The notes: generated by a model from the sequence alone, not told the origin. Counted from the first letter of the stretch, positions 23,791 to 35,255 are shown. The stretch: DNA of 64,000 nt from Serripes groenlandicus (GCA_031761405.1 JASEVX010000005.1:33980869-34044868); one strand, 5' to 3'. Numbers and translations: made by a program.

Positions 23791-24018
23791 TTAACCCTTT
23801 TCCACATACAACAAATCTACAGCAGAGAAGTGTGAGTCTGGTTAAAACTTTTGGTAAGCCTCTACAAACAACAGTTTAAACAGTGATTGAATAGTGTTCA
23901 AACATTGAACCAAAGGTCGAAATTGCTCACGATGAGCAGTTCATCACATTGCAAGAATTTTTTCAATGCAGTCAACTGCAGAAGCGTCCGAAAGCTTCTG
24001 TATTTGGGAAAGGCCTAA
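23791..24018. mobile_element. T2 MITE
   Basis: TTAACCCTTTTCCACATACAAC at the left, a central GAAATTGCTCACGATGAGCAGTT dyad, and TTTGGGAAAGGCCTAA at the right (TTAA mutated to CTAA). Confidence 0.7.
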
Positions 24019-24226
24019 TTGAATTGTTATTTGCCGTTTTAGTATATGAAAGCCAACGACAGCCGTCCTAAAACATGAAAAATCTACATATTTTTTTATT
24101 TTCTTTCGTCCAACTTCCAACATTGAGTCGTGTGGTATGGTTTATGATGAAACACTGGAATTGAATTATCAAACCTTCTTTTTTAATTCCATTTAATCCA
24201 GAACTAGATTATCGAATTTCGAAGAA

Positions 24227-24343
24227 AATGTTTGTCTCAATGAAATTGTAATGGATGATTAGAGTTGAAAACATCATAATAAAAGGATAATTTGAAGGAA
24301 TTCTACTTTTGTCACAATGCTTTCGTAAGCCGTTTGCTACAGA
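24227..24343. mobile_element. T2 MITE fragment
   Basis: AGAGTTGAAAACATCATAAT, CTTTTGTCACAATGCTTTCG and AAGCCGTTTGCTACAGATGC correspond to the middle and right of T2. Both ends are missing. Confidence 0.5.
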
Positions 24344-24344
24344 T

Positions 24345-24846
24345 GCCTGAATATGCCTTGCTTCGTGAAAATGTGTCTGCAAGCATGTAACGTCACATTA
24401 TTGTTATTGAACTTTAATTTCTGCACACGGCAAAGTCCTGCAGCATGTGTAATTTCCCCCCAAAATAAACCACGTCATACAAAAATTACTTCCAAGTCAA
24501 TTCACCCAGCTAAGATTTATGTAAGCCTGCGCTGCCTGATCAGGATATCCCTTGTTCGCCATTTATTCACACAAACATATGTGCCTACACGGGAGAAAAA
24601 CAATGACCTTAAGAAAGAAAATTGGACAGTAAAAGTATTAAATTTGAATGTAACTATCTTTGATTTAAGGAAGATGATTTTCATTTGACGTGGCAAATAT
24701 ACCCGGGAAAATTTCAGCACACAGGAATTACTCCGCATTGAACAATTTATTCTGACTTGGAACTATTTGTTTTGGCGGAGCTGCCTGTGTTATGAGCAAC
24801 GAAGTAACTCCGAAAAGCGGTTTATTAATTGTGTTGTTCTTGTTAG
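24345..24846. other. Intergenic stretch, no gene recognised
   Basis: A 111-codon plus-strand ORF (24,353-24,688) has no family resemblance and an antisense ORF of similar quality overlaps it. Confidence 0.4.
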
Positions 24847-24847
24847 C

Positions 24848-24960
24848 TAATCCTCTCAAAGTGGATTTTTGGATCGGTTGTCGACAGGCATCCGTAAGAG
24901 TCAAGACTCTTACGGATGCCTGTCGACGACCGATCTAAAACTCAACTTTGAGAGGATTAT
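24848..24960. mobile_element. Near-perfect foldback, about 50-bp arms
   Basis: AATCCTCTCAAAGTGGATTT .. TCGACAGGCATCCGTAAGAG is followed after TCAAG by the near-exact reverse complement ACTCTTACGGATGCCTGTCG .. CAACTTTGAGAGGATT. The loop is only a few bases, so the whole 113 bp is one hairpin. The ends AATCCTCTCAAAG are perfectly inverted. I saw no second copy in the window. Confidence 0.8.
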
Positions 24961-25434
24961 CACGTTTTCAGATAAATTTCTGTGAAATTGTTTGACCAAT
25001 ATATAACCCGGTATATTGTAATGTGGTCACTTACAATTTGTTCATTATATGACATGAGTATTTCATTAAACTATGAATGAACTTATCCAGGTCCTATTGT
25101 GAAAAGTCAAATCAAATTAAGTCAGCAATAGTTTGAGGTAAAGAAATGAGTGAGACAAATTCCACAATGAACAGTTAAGTAATTGTGTTTCTCTATAGAT
25201 ATTCGTATATAATATGTGAATATCTGGCCTGGTGTGCCAGTATAAAAGAGTTGACCGTTGTTGGTCGATAGTTTACAGTTCCCCAAGGCTGGGCATATTA
25301 AAGAATGTAGTGTTTATTACAATATCTGTATCCTTCACCTACGAATCGGCTAACGTCTTTATTCGTCAGAAATACACAACTTAAAGTCCTTTACCCTAAC
25401 TAGATGTACGCGACTTTAACACACCTTGGAGTAT
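24961..25434. other. Intergenic stretch before the 72-bp array
   Basis: No feature recognised. The nucleotide composition resembles neighbouring intergenic DNA. Confidence 0.35.
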
Positions 25435-25435
25435 T

Positions 25436-27230
25436 GTGCTTTGCACGAATTAAACTATACTCTCGAAACTGCGGAGACAATGTGAGCCATTAATCTCGTG
25501 CAGTCAAATGCTTTGCACGAATTAAACTATACTCTCGAAACTACGGAGTCAAAGTGAGCCAATAATCTCGTGCAGTCAAATGCTTTGCACGAATTAAACT
25601 ATACTCTCGAAACTACGGAGACAATGTGAGCCATTATTCTCGTGCAGTCTTATGCTTTGCACGAGTTAAACTATACACTCTTAACTACGGAGACAAAGTG
25701 AGCCATTAATCTGGTGCAGTCTAATGCTTTGCACAAATTATATTATACTCTCGAAACTATGGAGACAAAGTGAGCCATTAATCTCATGCAGTATTATGCT
25801 TTGCACGAATCTAAACTATATTTTCGAAACTACGGAGACAAAGTGAGTTTGCGAGAATTAAATTATTCTCTCGAGACTACGGAGACAAGGTGAGCCATTA
25901 ATATGGTGCAGTCAAATGCTTTGCACGAATTAAACTATACTCTCGAAATTATGGAGACAAAGTGAGTCTTTAATCTCATGCAGTATTATGCTTTGCACGA
26001 ATTAAACTATATTTTAGAATCTACGGAGACAAAGTCAGCTATTAATCTCGTGCAGTAAAATGATTTGCGAGAATTAAATTATTCTCTCGAGACTACGGAG
26101 ACAAAGTGATCCATTAATCTGGTGCAGTCCAATGTTTTGCACAAATTAAATTATACTCTCGAAACTATGGAGACAAAGTGAGCCATTAATCTCGTGCAGT
26201 CAAATGCTTTGCACAAATTAAATTATACTCTCGAAACTATGGAGACAAAGTGAGTTATTAATCTTATGCAGTATAATGCTTTTCACTAATTAAACTATAT
26301 TCTCGAAACTACGGAGACAAAGTGAGCTATTAATCTCGTGCCGTCAACTGCTTTGCGCAAATTAAACTGTACTCTCGAAACCATTGAGACAAAGTGAGCC
26401 AGTAATCTCGTGCAGTCAAATGCTTTGCACGAATTAAACTATACTCGCAAAACTACGGAGACAAGGTGAGCCATTTATCTCGTGCAGTCAAATGCTTTGC
26501 AAGAATAAAACTATACTCTCGAAACTACGGGGACAAAGTGAGCCATGCATTTCGTGCATTATAATGCTTTGCACGAATTAAACTAGACTCCCGACACTAC
26601 GAGTCCAAAGTGAGCCATAACTCTAATCTCGTGCAGTCAAATGCTTTGCTTGAATTAAACTAAACTCGCAAAACTACGTTGACAAAGTGAGCAATTTATC
26701 TCGTGCAGTCTAATGCTTTGCATGAATTAAACTATACTCTCGAAACTACGGAGACAAAGTGCGCCATTAACCTCGTGCAGTCTTATAATTTACACGAATT
26801 AAACTATACTCTATAAATTATGGAGACAAAGCTAGCCATTTAATTCGTGCAGTCGAAAGCTTTGCGTGATTTAAACTATACTCTCGAAATTACGGAGACA
26901 AAGTGAGCCATTAATCTCCTGCAGTCAAATGCTTCGCACGAATTAAACTATACTCTCGAAACTACGGAGAAAAAGTGAGCCATTAATCTCGTGCAGTCTA
27001 ATGCTTCGCACGAATTAAACTATACTCTCGAAACTACGGAGAAAAAGTGAGCCATTAATCTCGTGCAGTCTAATGCTTTGCACGAATTAAACTATACTCT
27101 CGAAAACACTCAGATAATTTGAGCCATGAATCTCGTGCAGTCTAATTTGTTGCACTAATCAAACTATACTCTCGAAAGTACGGATGCAAAGTAACCCTTT
27201 AATCTCCTGCAAGCTAATGTTAGCTTCATG
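25436..27230. repeat. 72-bp satellite array, about 25 units
   Basis: TGCTTTGCACGAATTAAAC recurs at 25,438, 25,510, 25,582 and 25,654, that is every 72 bp, and continues with growing divergence to about 27,230. The unit then reads TATACTCTCGAAACTACGG, AGACAAAGTGAGCCATTAAT and CTCGTGCAGTCAAA. Some units are shortened (for example near 25,845). Each unit junction holds an inverted pair CTCGTGCA .. TGCACGA. No spacers lie between units, so this is a satellite and not a CRISPR. No ORF runs through it, because stops occur in each unit. Confidence 0.95.
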
Positions 27231-27566
27231 TGTGCTGAACTCCATGTTATAGATAATATATTCAAAGTTTTAAATCTGTTCAAAATTTGTTTTTAAATAT
27301 TAGAAATATTATTCTATGATAAGTAATATTTTCCATTTCCTGTACAAAACAAACCTATATATTGATCTTTTAAGCTTCATTTTTATTGGATCATGTGGAT
27401 AGACACACCCAGTAAGCTAAATTATGTATATTTTCATGACTTTCAAATGACTGTTTTTCTACATTTACTGCCAAAATAGAATTAAAACTATGTATTACTT
27501 ACTCTGGTGTCACAATTAGCCATTTTCGGAGAAGTTTTGTTTTATCTCCATCTGGAGTTCAGCAGC
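27231..27566. mobile_element. M3 inverted-repeat element
   Basis: Begins GTGCTGAACTCCATGTTATA and ends CATCTGGAGTTCAGCAGC. The interior shares ATTACTTACTCTGGTGTCAC and CATTTACTGCCAAAATAGA-like sequence with the copies at 9.4 and 13.6 kb. It abuts the end of the 72-bp array. Confidence 0.7.
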
Positions 27567-27765
27567 TTTAAGGATTTTACACTTAATATCATAAATACTC
27601 TCAAATCATCAACTTTTCGACCACTTGGCATTTAAGTGCAGTCCAGAATTGTGTCGAAGAGATCAAATTGTGATAGTTTGTGAAATAACTGGTTTATGGG
27701 TTATATTCCCGGACTATCAGTGAAGAAAGGGGTTAACATATACCATACATTTTGACGCTCGTGTG

Positions 27766-27968
27766 TTAACCCTTTCCCACATACAGACGCGTTTTTAAAA
27801 TAGTGTGGCAAAAGGTGAAATTGCTCCTCATGAGCAATTTCATATTTTGCAACAATGTTTTCAATTATAATACATAATTAAATCTCGCTGATGGAGATAT
27901 TTCACATGTTCGTAAAGCTGTTTACAAAGTTGTCTGCTGTGAGTTTGATGTATGTAGGGAAGGGTTAA
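27766..27968. mobile_element. T2 MITE, rearranged interior
   Basis: TTAACCCTTTCCCACATACAG and GTAGGGAAGGGTTAA are the ends. The GAAATTGCTCCTCATGAGCAATTTC palindrome is intact, but one copy of the GCAGCAGACGACTT subterminal motif is missing. Confidence 0.75.
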
Positions 27969-28027
27969 TGTGATGTCGCCCCTGTTAGCGGATATATCAA
28001 TACGACAATGTGTTTTTTGTCAATAGG

Positions 28028-28202
28028 TTAACCCCCTCCCACATACAACATATATGCAGCAGACGACTTTTAAAACATCTAGGCAAATGAGGGAACTGTA
28101 AAATTACTTAAAAATAATTAATATTTCTTCCTTTGTCACAATGTTATAAAACGTCGAACACTTCGATGCGTCAGTGAGCATTTGTATGTGGGAAAGAGTT
28201 CA
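28028..28202. mobile_element. T2 MITE, short version
   Basis: TTAACCCCCTCCCACATACAAC, GCAGCAGACGACTTTTAAAAC, then TTGTCACAATGTTATAAAAC and GTATGTGGGAAAGAGTTCA. The central palindrome is deleted. Confidence 0.7.
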
Positions 28203-28654
28203 AGGGTTCCGAATAATTGTGTTACTAAATACTGCAAGTACACCACTTAAACCAAGATGAACCTATATTCTAAACCATGGCAACTGGTTGACACCTACAT
28301 TATCCTGGCATACCATTACGACTGCATAGCACGCGAGTATTGTCATATCCCATGAGGACACATAACACGATGTTAGACAGAAACAGCAGACGGTGGTGAA
28401 GTTCGGCTTTGTCATCACACTCAGTTTATGCTAGAAAATAAGAAATTGCGTCAATCATAAAAATTGCATCATTTGTAGGCAATTTTCTGATGCCATCAAA
28501 CATTGGTGAAAAAAGAGTTTAACGTTTTAGAGATTACTCTTGACCTGTATAAGAACTTATTCCAGAATTGTTTAATCACGTTTGATATTATAATTACCGG
28601 TTTGCTAATAACCGGTCTGCTTTAACTGTACATATTATAGTATAAGCTTACCAT
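28203..28654. other. Intergenic stretch, no feature seen
   Basis: No ORF of note. ACCGGTTTGCTAATAACCGGT near 28,597 is a small dyad. Confidence 0.4.
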
Positions 28655-28655
28655 A

Positions 28656-28904
28656 TGAGCCGTCCCGCGAGAACACCAACATTGTGAACTCTGCGTAATG
28701 TATCGACCCAGATCAGCCTGCGCAGTCCGCGCAGGCTATTCCAGGCCGACACATTACGTCTCAAGGGGATAGAGGTATAGAGTAATGATTCCTGAAACAG
28801 AAAATCCACAGGAGGCGAGAAGTATCTGCGCGACATGCTTTAGCTGATCCGGGCCGAATCTTTACTCAGAGTCCACAATGTTGGTTTTCTCGCGGGACGG
28901 CTCA
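28656..28904. mobile_element. M1 MITE, complete, best-preserved ends
   Basis: TGAGCCGTCCCGCGAGAACACC at the left and GGTTTTCTCGCGGGACGGCTCA at the right form inverted ends of about 25 bp. The interior is in the opposite orientation to the 4.7-kb copy (AGGGGATAGAGGTATAGAG, GAAACAGAAAATCCACAGGA). Length about 249 bp. Confidence 0.85.
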
Positions 28905-29176
28905 ATTATCCAGAAATAATGTGAGCCGCGATGCTAGATTAAAAAATAGCTTACCATTTGCGACCAGTGAGTATTATTATCCGAATATATACTGTTCGTG
29001 ATATACCAAGTAACCCTTAACTGATCGTCATTTATAGGATAGGAAGTCTGACAAGATTATCGATTCTGTTTTATTGGTGCTTTATGCCGTCTTCAAGATT
29101 ATTTCAGTTATAGCACTGCGTTCACAAGATTATCGGTTCTGTTTTAATGCCGTTTTTCAACATTATTTCAGTTATA

Positions 29177-29345
29177 TTACAGCGATCACAAGATTATCGA
29201 GATTTGTGTGCTAATCATAAACCACCAAGGATTCCAAAGGACGTACCTTCTTAAGTATTCGACATTTTACACAGTTTGAAAATATAATATATACAAGCGC
29301 GGATGTGTCCATATACTTTAACCCTTTCCAACATGCACCAATTCT
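29177..29345. repeat. Local direct duplication, copy A
   Basis: The block from TATTACAGCGATCACAAGATT through TACAAGCGCGGATGTGTCCA matches 30,742-30,905 almost base for base. Its upstream part repeats CACAAGATTATCGG/GAG at about 29,058, 29,126 and 29,189, which is a degenerate roughly 65-bp tandem motif. Confidence 0.75.
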
Positions 29346-29546
29346 GCAGCAGACGACTTTGAAAACATACCCGTAAACATTGGAAACTCCTTTTAAATGA
29401 CAGTAAAATAATTGAATAGGGTTGAAAACATGGTGACAAAAAGACAAAATGCTCGTTTTAAGCAATTTCTCAATTTGTCAACTTGTTTTCAAAAAGCTGT
29501 AAGTTGCAGAAGCGTCAGAAAACGTCTGTACGAGGGAAAGAGTTAC
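29318..29546. mobile_element. T2 MITE
   Basis: TTAACCCTTTCCAACATGCACC, GCAGCAGACGACTTTGAAAAC, the GCTCGTTTTAAGC-type centre, then CAGAAGCGTCAGAAAACGTC and GAGGGAAAGAGTTA. The right TTAA is mutated to TTAC. Confidence 0.7.
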
Positions 29547-29899
29547 AAATATTGCGCAACAACTTGAGGTCACAGCTAATCTTTAACGCATTTACTGTAA
29601 CGTTAAAGAATTTAGAGACAATAACAGGCCGGGCCATGAGTTGCTGATCGGACTACACGCATACAGAGAGTTGCTGTGGTCGCACTTAATCCACAGATTG
29701 CCAAAACATTATTACAGCACTTCTGAACAAAAATATTCAAACCGCGTCTAGGGATGATTGGTAGTGTTACACCATCAAACCGTGACAACCCAGTTGATAA
29801 AACGGGCCCCAGGTGATCCTGCATCCCTATTGGGTCCCTTAGCACTGACAGGTTGCATATGCTCCATGAGAAGTACTTCAAGAGTTGTAGAAATGCTGT

Positions 29900-30133
29900 A
29901 TAACCCTTTCCCACATGCAACAAATCTGCAGCAGATAACTTTGATAACATGTTGGCAAAAATGTGACAATTGTCTATAAAAAGTATGAGGGATTGATAAT
30001 TACATCGAGTTGAAAACATTGCGACGAAAGGAGAAATTGCTCATAATGAGCATTCTTTCCTTTTGTCATAATGTTTTCAAAAGTCATCTGCTGCAGAGGC
30101 GTTAGAAAGCGTCTACATGTGGGAAAGGGTTAC
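29900..30133. mobile_element. T2 MITE, long and well preserved
   Basis: ATAACCCTTTCCCACATGCAAC .. GCAGCAGATAACTTTGATAAC .. GAAATTGCTCATAATGAGCATTC .. TTTTCAAAAGTCATCTGCTGC .. ATGTGGGAAAGGGTTA. The flanking sites read ATAA and TTAC, single changes from TTAA. The 135-codon minus-strand ORF across this region is an artefact of the repeat. Confidence 0.75.
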
Positions 30134-30741
30134 AAGTATCTGATTTTGAATTATGCTCCGTGAGAGTGACTACAAGATTTGTGGGAACGCTGTTAAAAAG
30201 TATCTGATTTTGAATTAAGTTATATAATTGGAAATCTAATTCCATTCCGTTCCTGACTACTACATATCACGGTATGGCGGTATGGGTCTGTTATCAGAAT
30301 GTAAATGTTTATTTGTTGTATTATTTATTCATGTCATCGACATTATTGACTGCCGAATTCAAAATCTTCTTCAAAGCAGACAACTTTAAAAACTGTTTTA
30401 TATCTGTTTACATTGCAATACATCTGGAAATATAAAATTCTCGTCCCATAGGAATACTTAGACTACATTAAATCTGTCTATATATTTAGAGAACGAACAT
30501 TTATATATATATACAAATAACGAGAATTTGAAACGGCAAACAGAAAACCCAGCGTGTTTGAGGTGTAACATAGATTACGATTTAGATCGAATTATGTATT
30601 TGCACACACTAATTTGGGGAATTAAAGATTCCATTATAAGTGTCAATAATTAAAATGTTTACACGATGATTCTTAAGTAGTATGCCATGAATCACAGACC
30701 GTTCACATTCCTTAGTTCATTTGAACGTAGTTCACTGTATA

Positions 30742-30905
30742 TTACAGCAATCACAAGATTATCGAGATATGTGTGCTAATCCTAAACCACCAAGGATTCC
30801 AAAGGCCGTACCTCCTTTAGTATTCGACATTGTACTAGTTTGAAAATATAATATATACAAGCGCGGATATGTCCATATACTTTAACACATGCAACAATTC
30901 TGAGC
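30742..30905. repeat. Local direct duplication, copy B
   Basis: Matches 29,177-29,345. It ends in a remnant of the T2 left end (TTTAACACATGCAACAATTC), so a T2 element was present in the source and has been mostly lost here. The foldback at 30,915 begins directly after it. Confidence 0.7.
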
Positions 30906-30914
30906 AATTTCTCC

Positions 30915-31210
30915 GTTTGTCAATAGTTCACAATAGTTCACTGCAGTAGTGCCATTACGGGCAACTAGGTAGAAGTAGGGTGAAGTAGGTTCGAGCATAA
31001 TGGCTATGGTAAACTAGGGTGTCACTACGTGTAGTTATGGACAACTACGTTGAACTACGTGTGAACTACGGTCAAGTAGGGTCAAATACGGTCAACTAGG
31101 TAGAAGTACTAGGTTCGAGCATAATGGCTAACTAACCTACTTCACCCTACTTCTACCTAGTTGCCCGTAATGGCACTACTACAGTGAACTATTGAGAAAT
31201 ATTGACAAAC
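30915..31210. mobile_element. Foldback element, about 60-bp arms, about 300 bp
   Basis: The left arm 30,932-30,991 (CAATAGTTCACTGCAGTAGT .. GGGTGAAGTAGGTT) is the near-exact complement of 31,133-31,194 (AACCTACTTCACCCTACTTC .. ACAGTGAACTATTG). The outer GTTTGTCAATAG and ATTGACAAAC extend the inverted ends. Between the arms are many GTCAACTA / GTAGTT / CTACG words and a direct repeat of TAGGTTCGAGCATAATGGCT (about 30,987 and 31,112). No ORF. It sits against, and apparently interrupts, an M1 element. Confidence 0.8.
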
Positions 31211-31363
31211 GGTTTCTGTTTCAGGAATCATTACACTATACCTCTAATCCCCTTGATACGGAATGTGTCGTTCCTGATTAATCTGCGCGGATTGCGCAGG
31301 CTGATCATGATCGATACAGTACGCAGATGCCATAATGTTGGTTTTCTCGCGGGACGACTCACA
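31211..31363. mobile_element. M1 MITE, right half
   Basis: Begins GGTTTCTGTTTCAGGAATC, ends GGTTTTCTCGCGGGACGACTCA. The left half is missing exactly at the foldback border. Confidence 0.75.
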
Positions 31364-32758
31364 TCGATTGTTTAAAAGCCAAGAAACAACTACAAACAAT
31401 ATTATTCTAGTAATCTGAAAAGGCCGGTTCTCTTGTGGCTTGGTAATATGTATTTCAATGATTCCTGAATCCATCATAACCGACAAGTGTCTATTGCTAT
31501 CACGATATATATGATAAAAACGAACTACTATAGTTTTTTAAGAGAGCATTGAATCTATATCTATCATGTCATCTAGTAAAATAAACCTGCCTTTTCTAGC
31601 ACAACATTACAAATATAAAAACAAGACTAAAAATGTAAAAAAGCGAATCCCCTCTATAGGGATACCAGATTATTCAACATAACACCGTTAAACCCTTCGC
31701 TTAGGTCCTTTCCCTTATATATTATTTTATATTTGTATTTTTGTAATCCTCAACATTGTTTACTTTACAACGTACAAACAAACTGAAATTATACACTATT
31801 TAAAACCTTGGTGAGTAACGGAAAGTGTTATGTTAACTGGTATTGTCTCCTTTGCAATCAATGTTCAAGATATTCAACTGCATTTGTTTTTCATTTCTAT
31901 TCAATATAAACAATATTGCGTAAAACGTCTTAAATGTCCCGTGAAGCGTCAAGAGACAACGAGAAGCAAATTAGAAAACCGTTATTGAACGCGATCGGTT
32001 CTCTTAAATTTCCAAGGAATTTTTCTTTTCCGAGAACAAGGCATCAGGGATCCTCAAGTAGGAGTGTTTTTCTCAACGCATGTGCATCCTGTAACGCTTT
32101 ATAAAGGTTAATTAAAAACTAATAGAGGGAGAATTGTCTTTACACCATCTTCTGTGGAAACGAAATTGAGTTGTATTTGATTGAATGAAAAAGTATGATG
32201 ACAACTCGGGGGGCGATGGAACTACTTCACCTTACTTTGGTATTTATTTCATTTCGATGTCCGAAGATGTAGAGTTTCTGCAAGAAATAATCCATGCATG
32301 CACGTATCCTCGCATCAAAAGCGTCATAAAACGATTATATTAAAATATTACTGGAAACAACATGTGCGTGGTGCTCAAGGAAAATCAACCTTTAAAGTTT
32401 ATATAAATATTTCACATGTTGGTAAAGTCTTGTCTGTTCATTCATGTTAAAGATCCAAATGAATTATCACCTCTGCGGCAAAAAACCTTGTTAAAAACAT
32501 ACTTCGGAAAGCAGAAACCGCTTTAAATGAACAATTTCTCCCTCTCTAACTATGTTTTCATCTTAGTATCAACATTGTGCTATAGACCAACACTTTTCCA
32601 GAGATTATATTTTCACCCTTCTTATTTTTTAAAAGCATGAATATATCCCGTTATAAAACATTAACCAATATATAATTCAATAGGATTCTAATATCGTCCA
32701 GTTGTCCTGGTTTCTTTCCTGTAATCTCATTATAGTTTAGCACAAACGTTCCTTATAA
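31364..32758. other. Intergenic stretch, no feature seen
   Basis: No credible ORF or repeat recognised. Confidence 0.4.
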
Positions 32759-32759
32759 T

Positions 32760-33012
32760 TGAGCCATCCCGCGAGAAAACGAACATGAAAGACTCTGCGT
32801 AATGTATCGACGCAGATCTGCCTACGCTGTCCCCGCAGGCTAATCCGGGCGGCACATTCCGTCTCAGGGGGGATAGCGGTAGAGTAATGATACCTGAAAC
32901 AGAAAATCCACAGGAGGCGAAAAGTGCCTGTCCGGGTTAGCCTGCGCGGCATGCTTAGACTGATCCGGGTCGATACTTTACGCAGAGTGCATAATGATGG
33001 TTTTCTCGTGAA
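32760..33012. mobile_element. M1 MITE, nearly complete
   Basis: TGAGCCATCCCGCGAGAAAACG at the left, GGTTTTCTCGTGAAGCTGC at the right. The interior carries GGGCGGCACATTCCGTCTCAG and GAAACAGAAAATCCACAGGA. A second partial M1 follows head to tail. Confidence 0.75.
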
Positions 33013-33028
33013 GCTGCGGCGATAGACA

Positions 33029-33190
33029 TCTGCGTAATGTATCGACCAGATCAGCCTGCGCTGTCCGCGCAGACTGATCTGGCCGACACATTCCGTCTTA
33101 GTGGGATATATGTATAGAGTAGTTATTCCTGAAACAGAAAATCCACAGGAGGCGAAAAGTGTCTATCCGGATTAGCCTGCGCGGCATGCT
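33029..33190. mobile_element. M1 MITE, partial
   Basis: ATCTGCGTAATGTATCGACC through GCCTGCGCGGCATGCTTAG. Both terminal inverted repeats are absent. It lies at the left border of the segmental duplication. Confidence 0.7.
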
Positions 33191-33391
33191 TAGTTAGAAA
33201 TACGTACAGATTTACAAAATTAGGAAAGAAGAACATTTGATTGATGGGAGAGCATTTTAAAGGCCTCATTAATCTGAAAGTACGCATTCAGACATTGTGA
33301 ATTCGACGTACGCCGTTCAAAGTTACAACTGACAAATTGGAGTCAGAGTCGGGTGTTAATTGTCTGTTTATATTAATTTTAAATGAACGTT

Positions 33392-33621
33392 TTAACTCCT
33401 TCCCATATACAGACGATAATTGACGCCTCTCGAGTTGACACCTTATGAAAACAGTGTGGACAAAGCAGAAATTGCTCATATGGTGCCATTTTTCTTCTCC
33501 TTGTGCCACTATGTGTTCAGCTTAATTAAAGAGAGTTTTCGAATTTTTGTTCAGATGTTTTCAAAGTTGTCTTCTGCATATTTGCAGTATGTGGGAAAGG
33601 GCGGATCTAGGTAAGGGTTAA
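33392..33621. mobile_element. T2 MITE (in duplication copy 1)
   Basis: TTAACTCCTTCCCATATACAG at the left and TAAGGGTTAA at the right. Copy 2 (44,817-45,052) has the simple ending GTATGTGGGAAAGGGTTAA; here GTGGGAAAGGG is followed by an extra CGGATCTAGGTAAGGG, a small local insertion. Confidence 0.7.
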
Positions 33622-33687
33622 TGCAGATTGTTTATAATACTATACACATATGGTTGATGATTAACGCGACTTTAATTTGCGATTGTA

Positions 33688-35245
33688 AACATTGTAGATC
33701 AAGATTAGTCTTGAATTGGGTACACTGTAGACCAAGATAAGTATTGATTTGATTACACCGTAGACCAAGATAAGTCTTGAGTTAGCTACACTGTAGGCCA
33801 AGATAAGCCTTCAGTAGGTTACACTGTAGACCAAGATAAGTATTGAGTAGGCTACACTGTAGACCAAGATTGGTCTTTGATTTAGCTACAATGTAGACCA
33901 AAATAAGCCTTAAGTAGGTTACATTGTAGACGAAGATTTGTCTTGAATAGGCTACTCTGTAGAACTAGATAAGTCTTGAGTAGGCTACATAGTAGACCAA
34001 GAAAAGTCTTGAGATGGCTACACTGTAGACTAAGATAAGTCTTGCGTTGGCGACACTGTAGACCAAGATTAGTCTTGAGTTGGCTACATAATAGACTAAG
34101 ATAAGTCTTGAGTAGGCTACATAGTAGACCAGGATAAGTCTTGAGATGGCTACACTGTAGACTAAGATAAGTCTTGAATTGGCTACATAGTACACCAAGA
34201 TCAGTCTTGAGATGGCTACACTGTAGACTAAGATTAGTCGTGAGGTGGCTACATAGTAGACCAAGATAAGTCTTGAGATGGCTACACTGTAGACTAAGAT
34301 AAGTCTTGAGATGGCTACACTGTAGACCAAGATTATTCTTGAGTAGGATACTCTGTAGACCAAGATAAGTCTTGAGTAGGCTACACTGTAGACCAAGATA
34401 AGTCTTGAGTAGGCTACACTGTAGACTAAGATAAGTATTGTGTTGGCTACATAGTAGACCAAGATAAGTCTTGAGATGGCTACACTGTAGACGAAGATTA
34501 GTCGTGAGTTGGCTACATAGTAGACCAAGATAAGTCTTGATATGGCTAAACTGTAGACTAAGATAAGTCTTGAGATGGCTACACTGTAGACCTAGATTAG
34601 TCTTGAGATGGCTACATAATAAACTAAGATAAGTCTTGAGTAGGCTACATAGTAGACCAAGATACGTCTTGAGTTGGCTACACTGTAGACCAATGATAGT
34701 CTTGAGTATGCTACTCTGTAGACCAAGATAAGTCTTGAGTAGGCTACATTGTAGACCAAGATAAGTCTTGACTAGGCTACATAGTAGACCAAGATAAGTC
34801 TTGAGATGGCTACACTGTAGACTAAGATGAATCTTGAGATGGCTACACTGTAGACCAAGACTAGTCTTGAGTTGGCTACATAATAGACTAAGATAAGTCT
34901 CGAGAAGGCTACATAATAGACTAAGATAAGTCTTGTGTTGGCTACATAGTAAACCAAGATAAGTCTTGAGATGGCTACACTGTAGAATAAGATAAGTCTT
35001 GAGATGGCTACACTGTATACCAATATTAGTCTTTAGTTGGCTACATAATAGACTAAGATATGTGTTGAGTAGGCTACATAGTAGACCAAGGTAAGTCTTG
35101 AGTTGGCTACACTGTAGACCAAGGTTAGTCTTGAGTAGGCTACTCTGTAGACCAAGATAAGTCTTGAGTAGGCTACATAGTAGACCAAGATAAGTCTTGA
35201 GTAGGCTACATAGTAGACCAAGATAAGTCTTGAGTAGGCTACACT
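33688..35245 (+). repeat. 33-bp satellite array A, about 47 units
   Basis: The unit is GTAGACCAAGATAAGTCTTG + AGTAGGCTACACT, 33 bp. Since 33 is a multiple of three, frames stay open for long runs and give 11-residue repeats such as VYSVAYSRLIL on the minus strand. These ORFs (up to 187 codons here) have no other coding signal. Variants alternate AGATGGCTACACTG and AGTTGGCTACATAG. Each unit holds a dyad of GTAGACC with GGCTAC. The array is interrupted at its right edge by the retrotransposon and resumes as array B. Confidence 0.95.
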
Positions 35246-35255
35246 CTTCAAATAT

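Noticed and set aside
24353..24688. Plus-strand ORF of 111 codons
   Set aside because: An equally long-looking antisense ORF overlaps it, and no family resemblance or splice context was found.
25436..27230. CRISPR-like look of the 72-bp, 58-bp and 33-bp arrays
   Set aside because: Units are contiguous with no variable spacers, and the genome is eukaryotic.
29612..30019. Minus-strand ORF of 135 codons
   Set aside because: It overlaps a T2 MITE over much of its length and has no protein-like motif.
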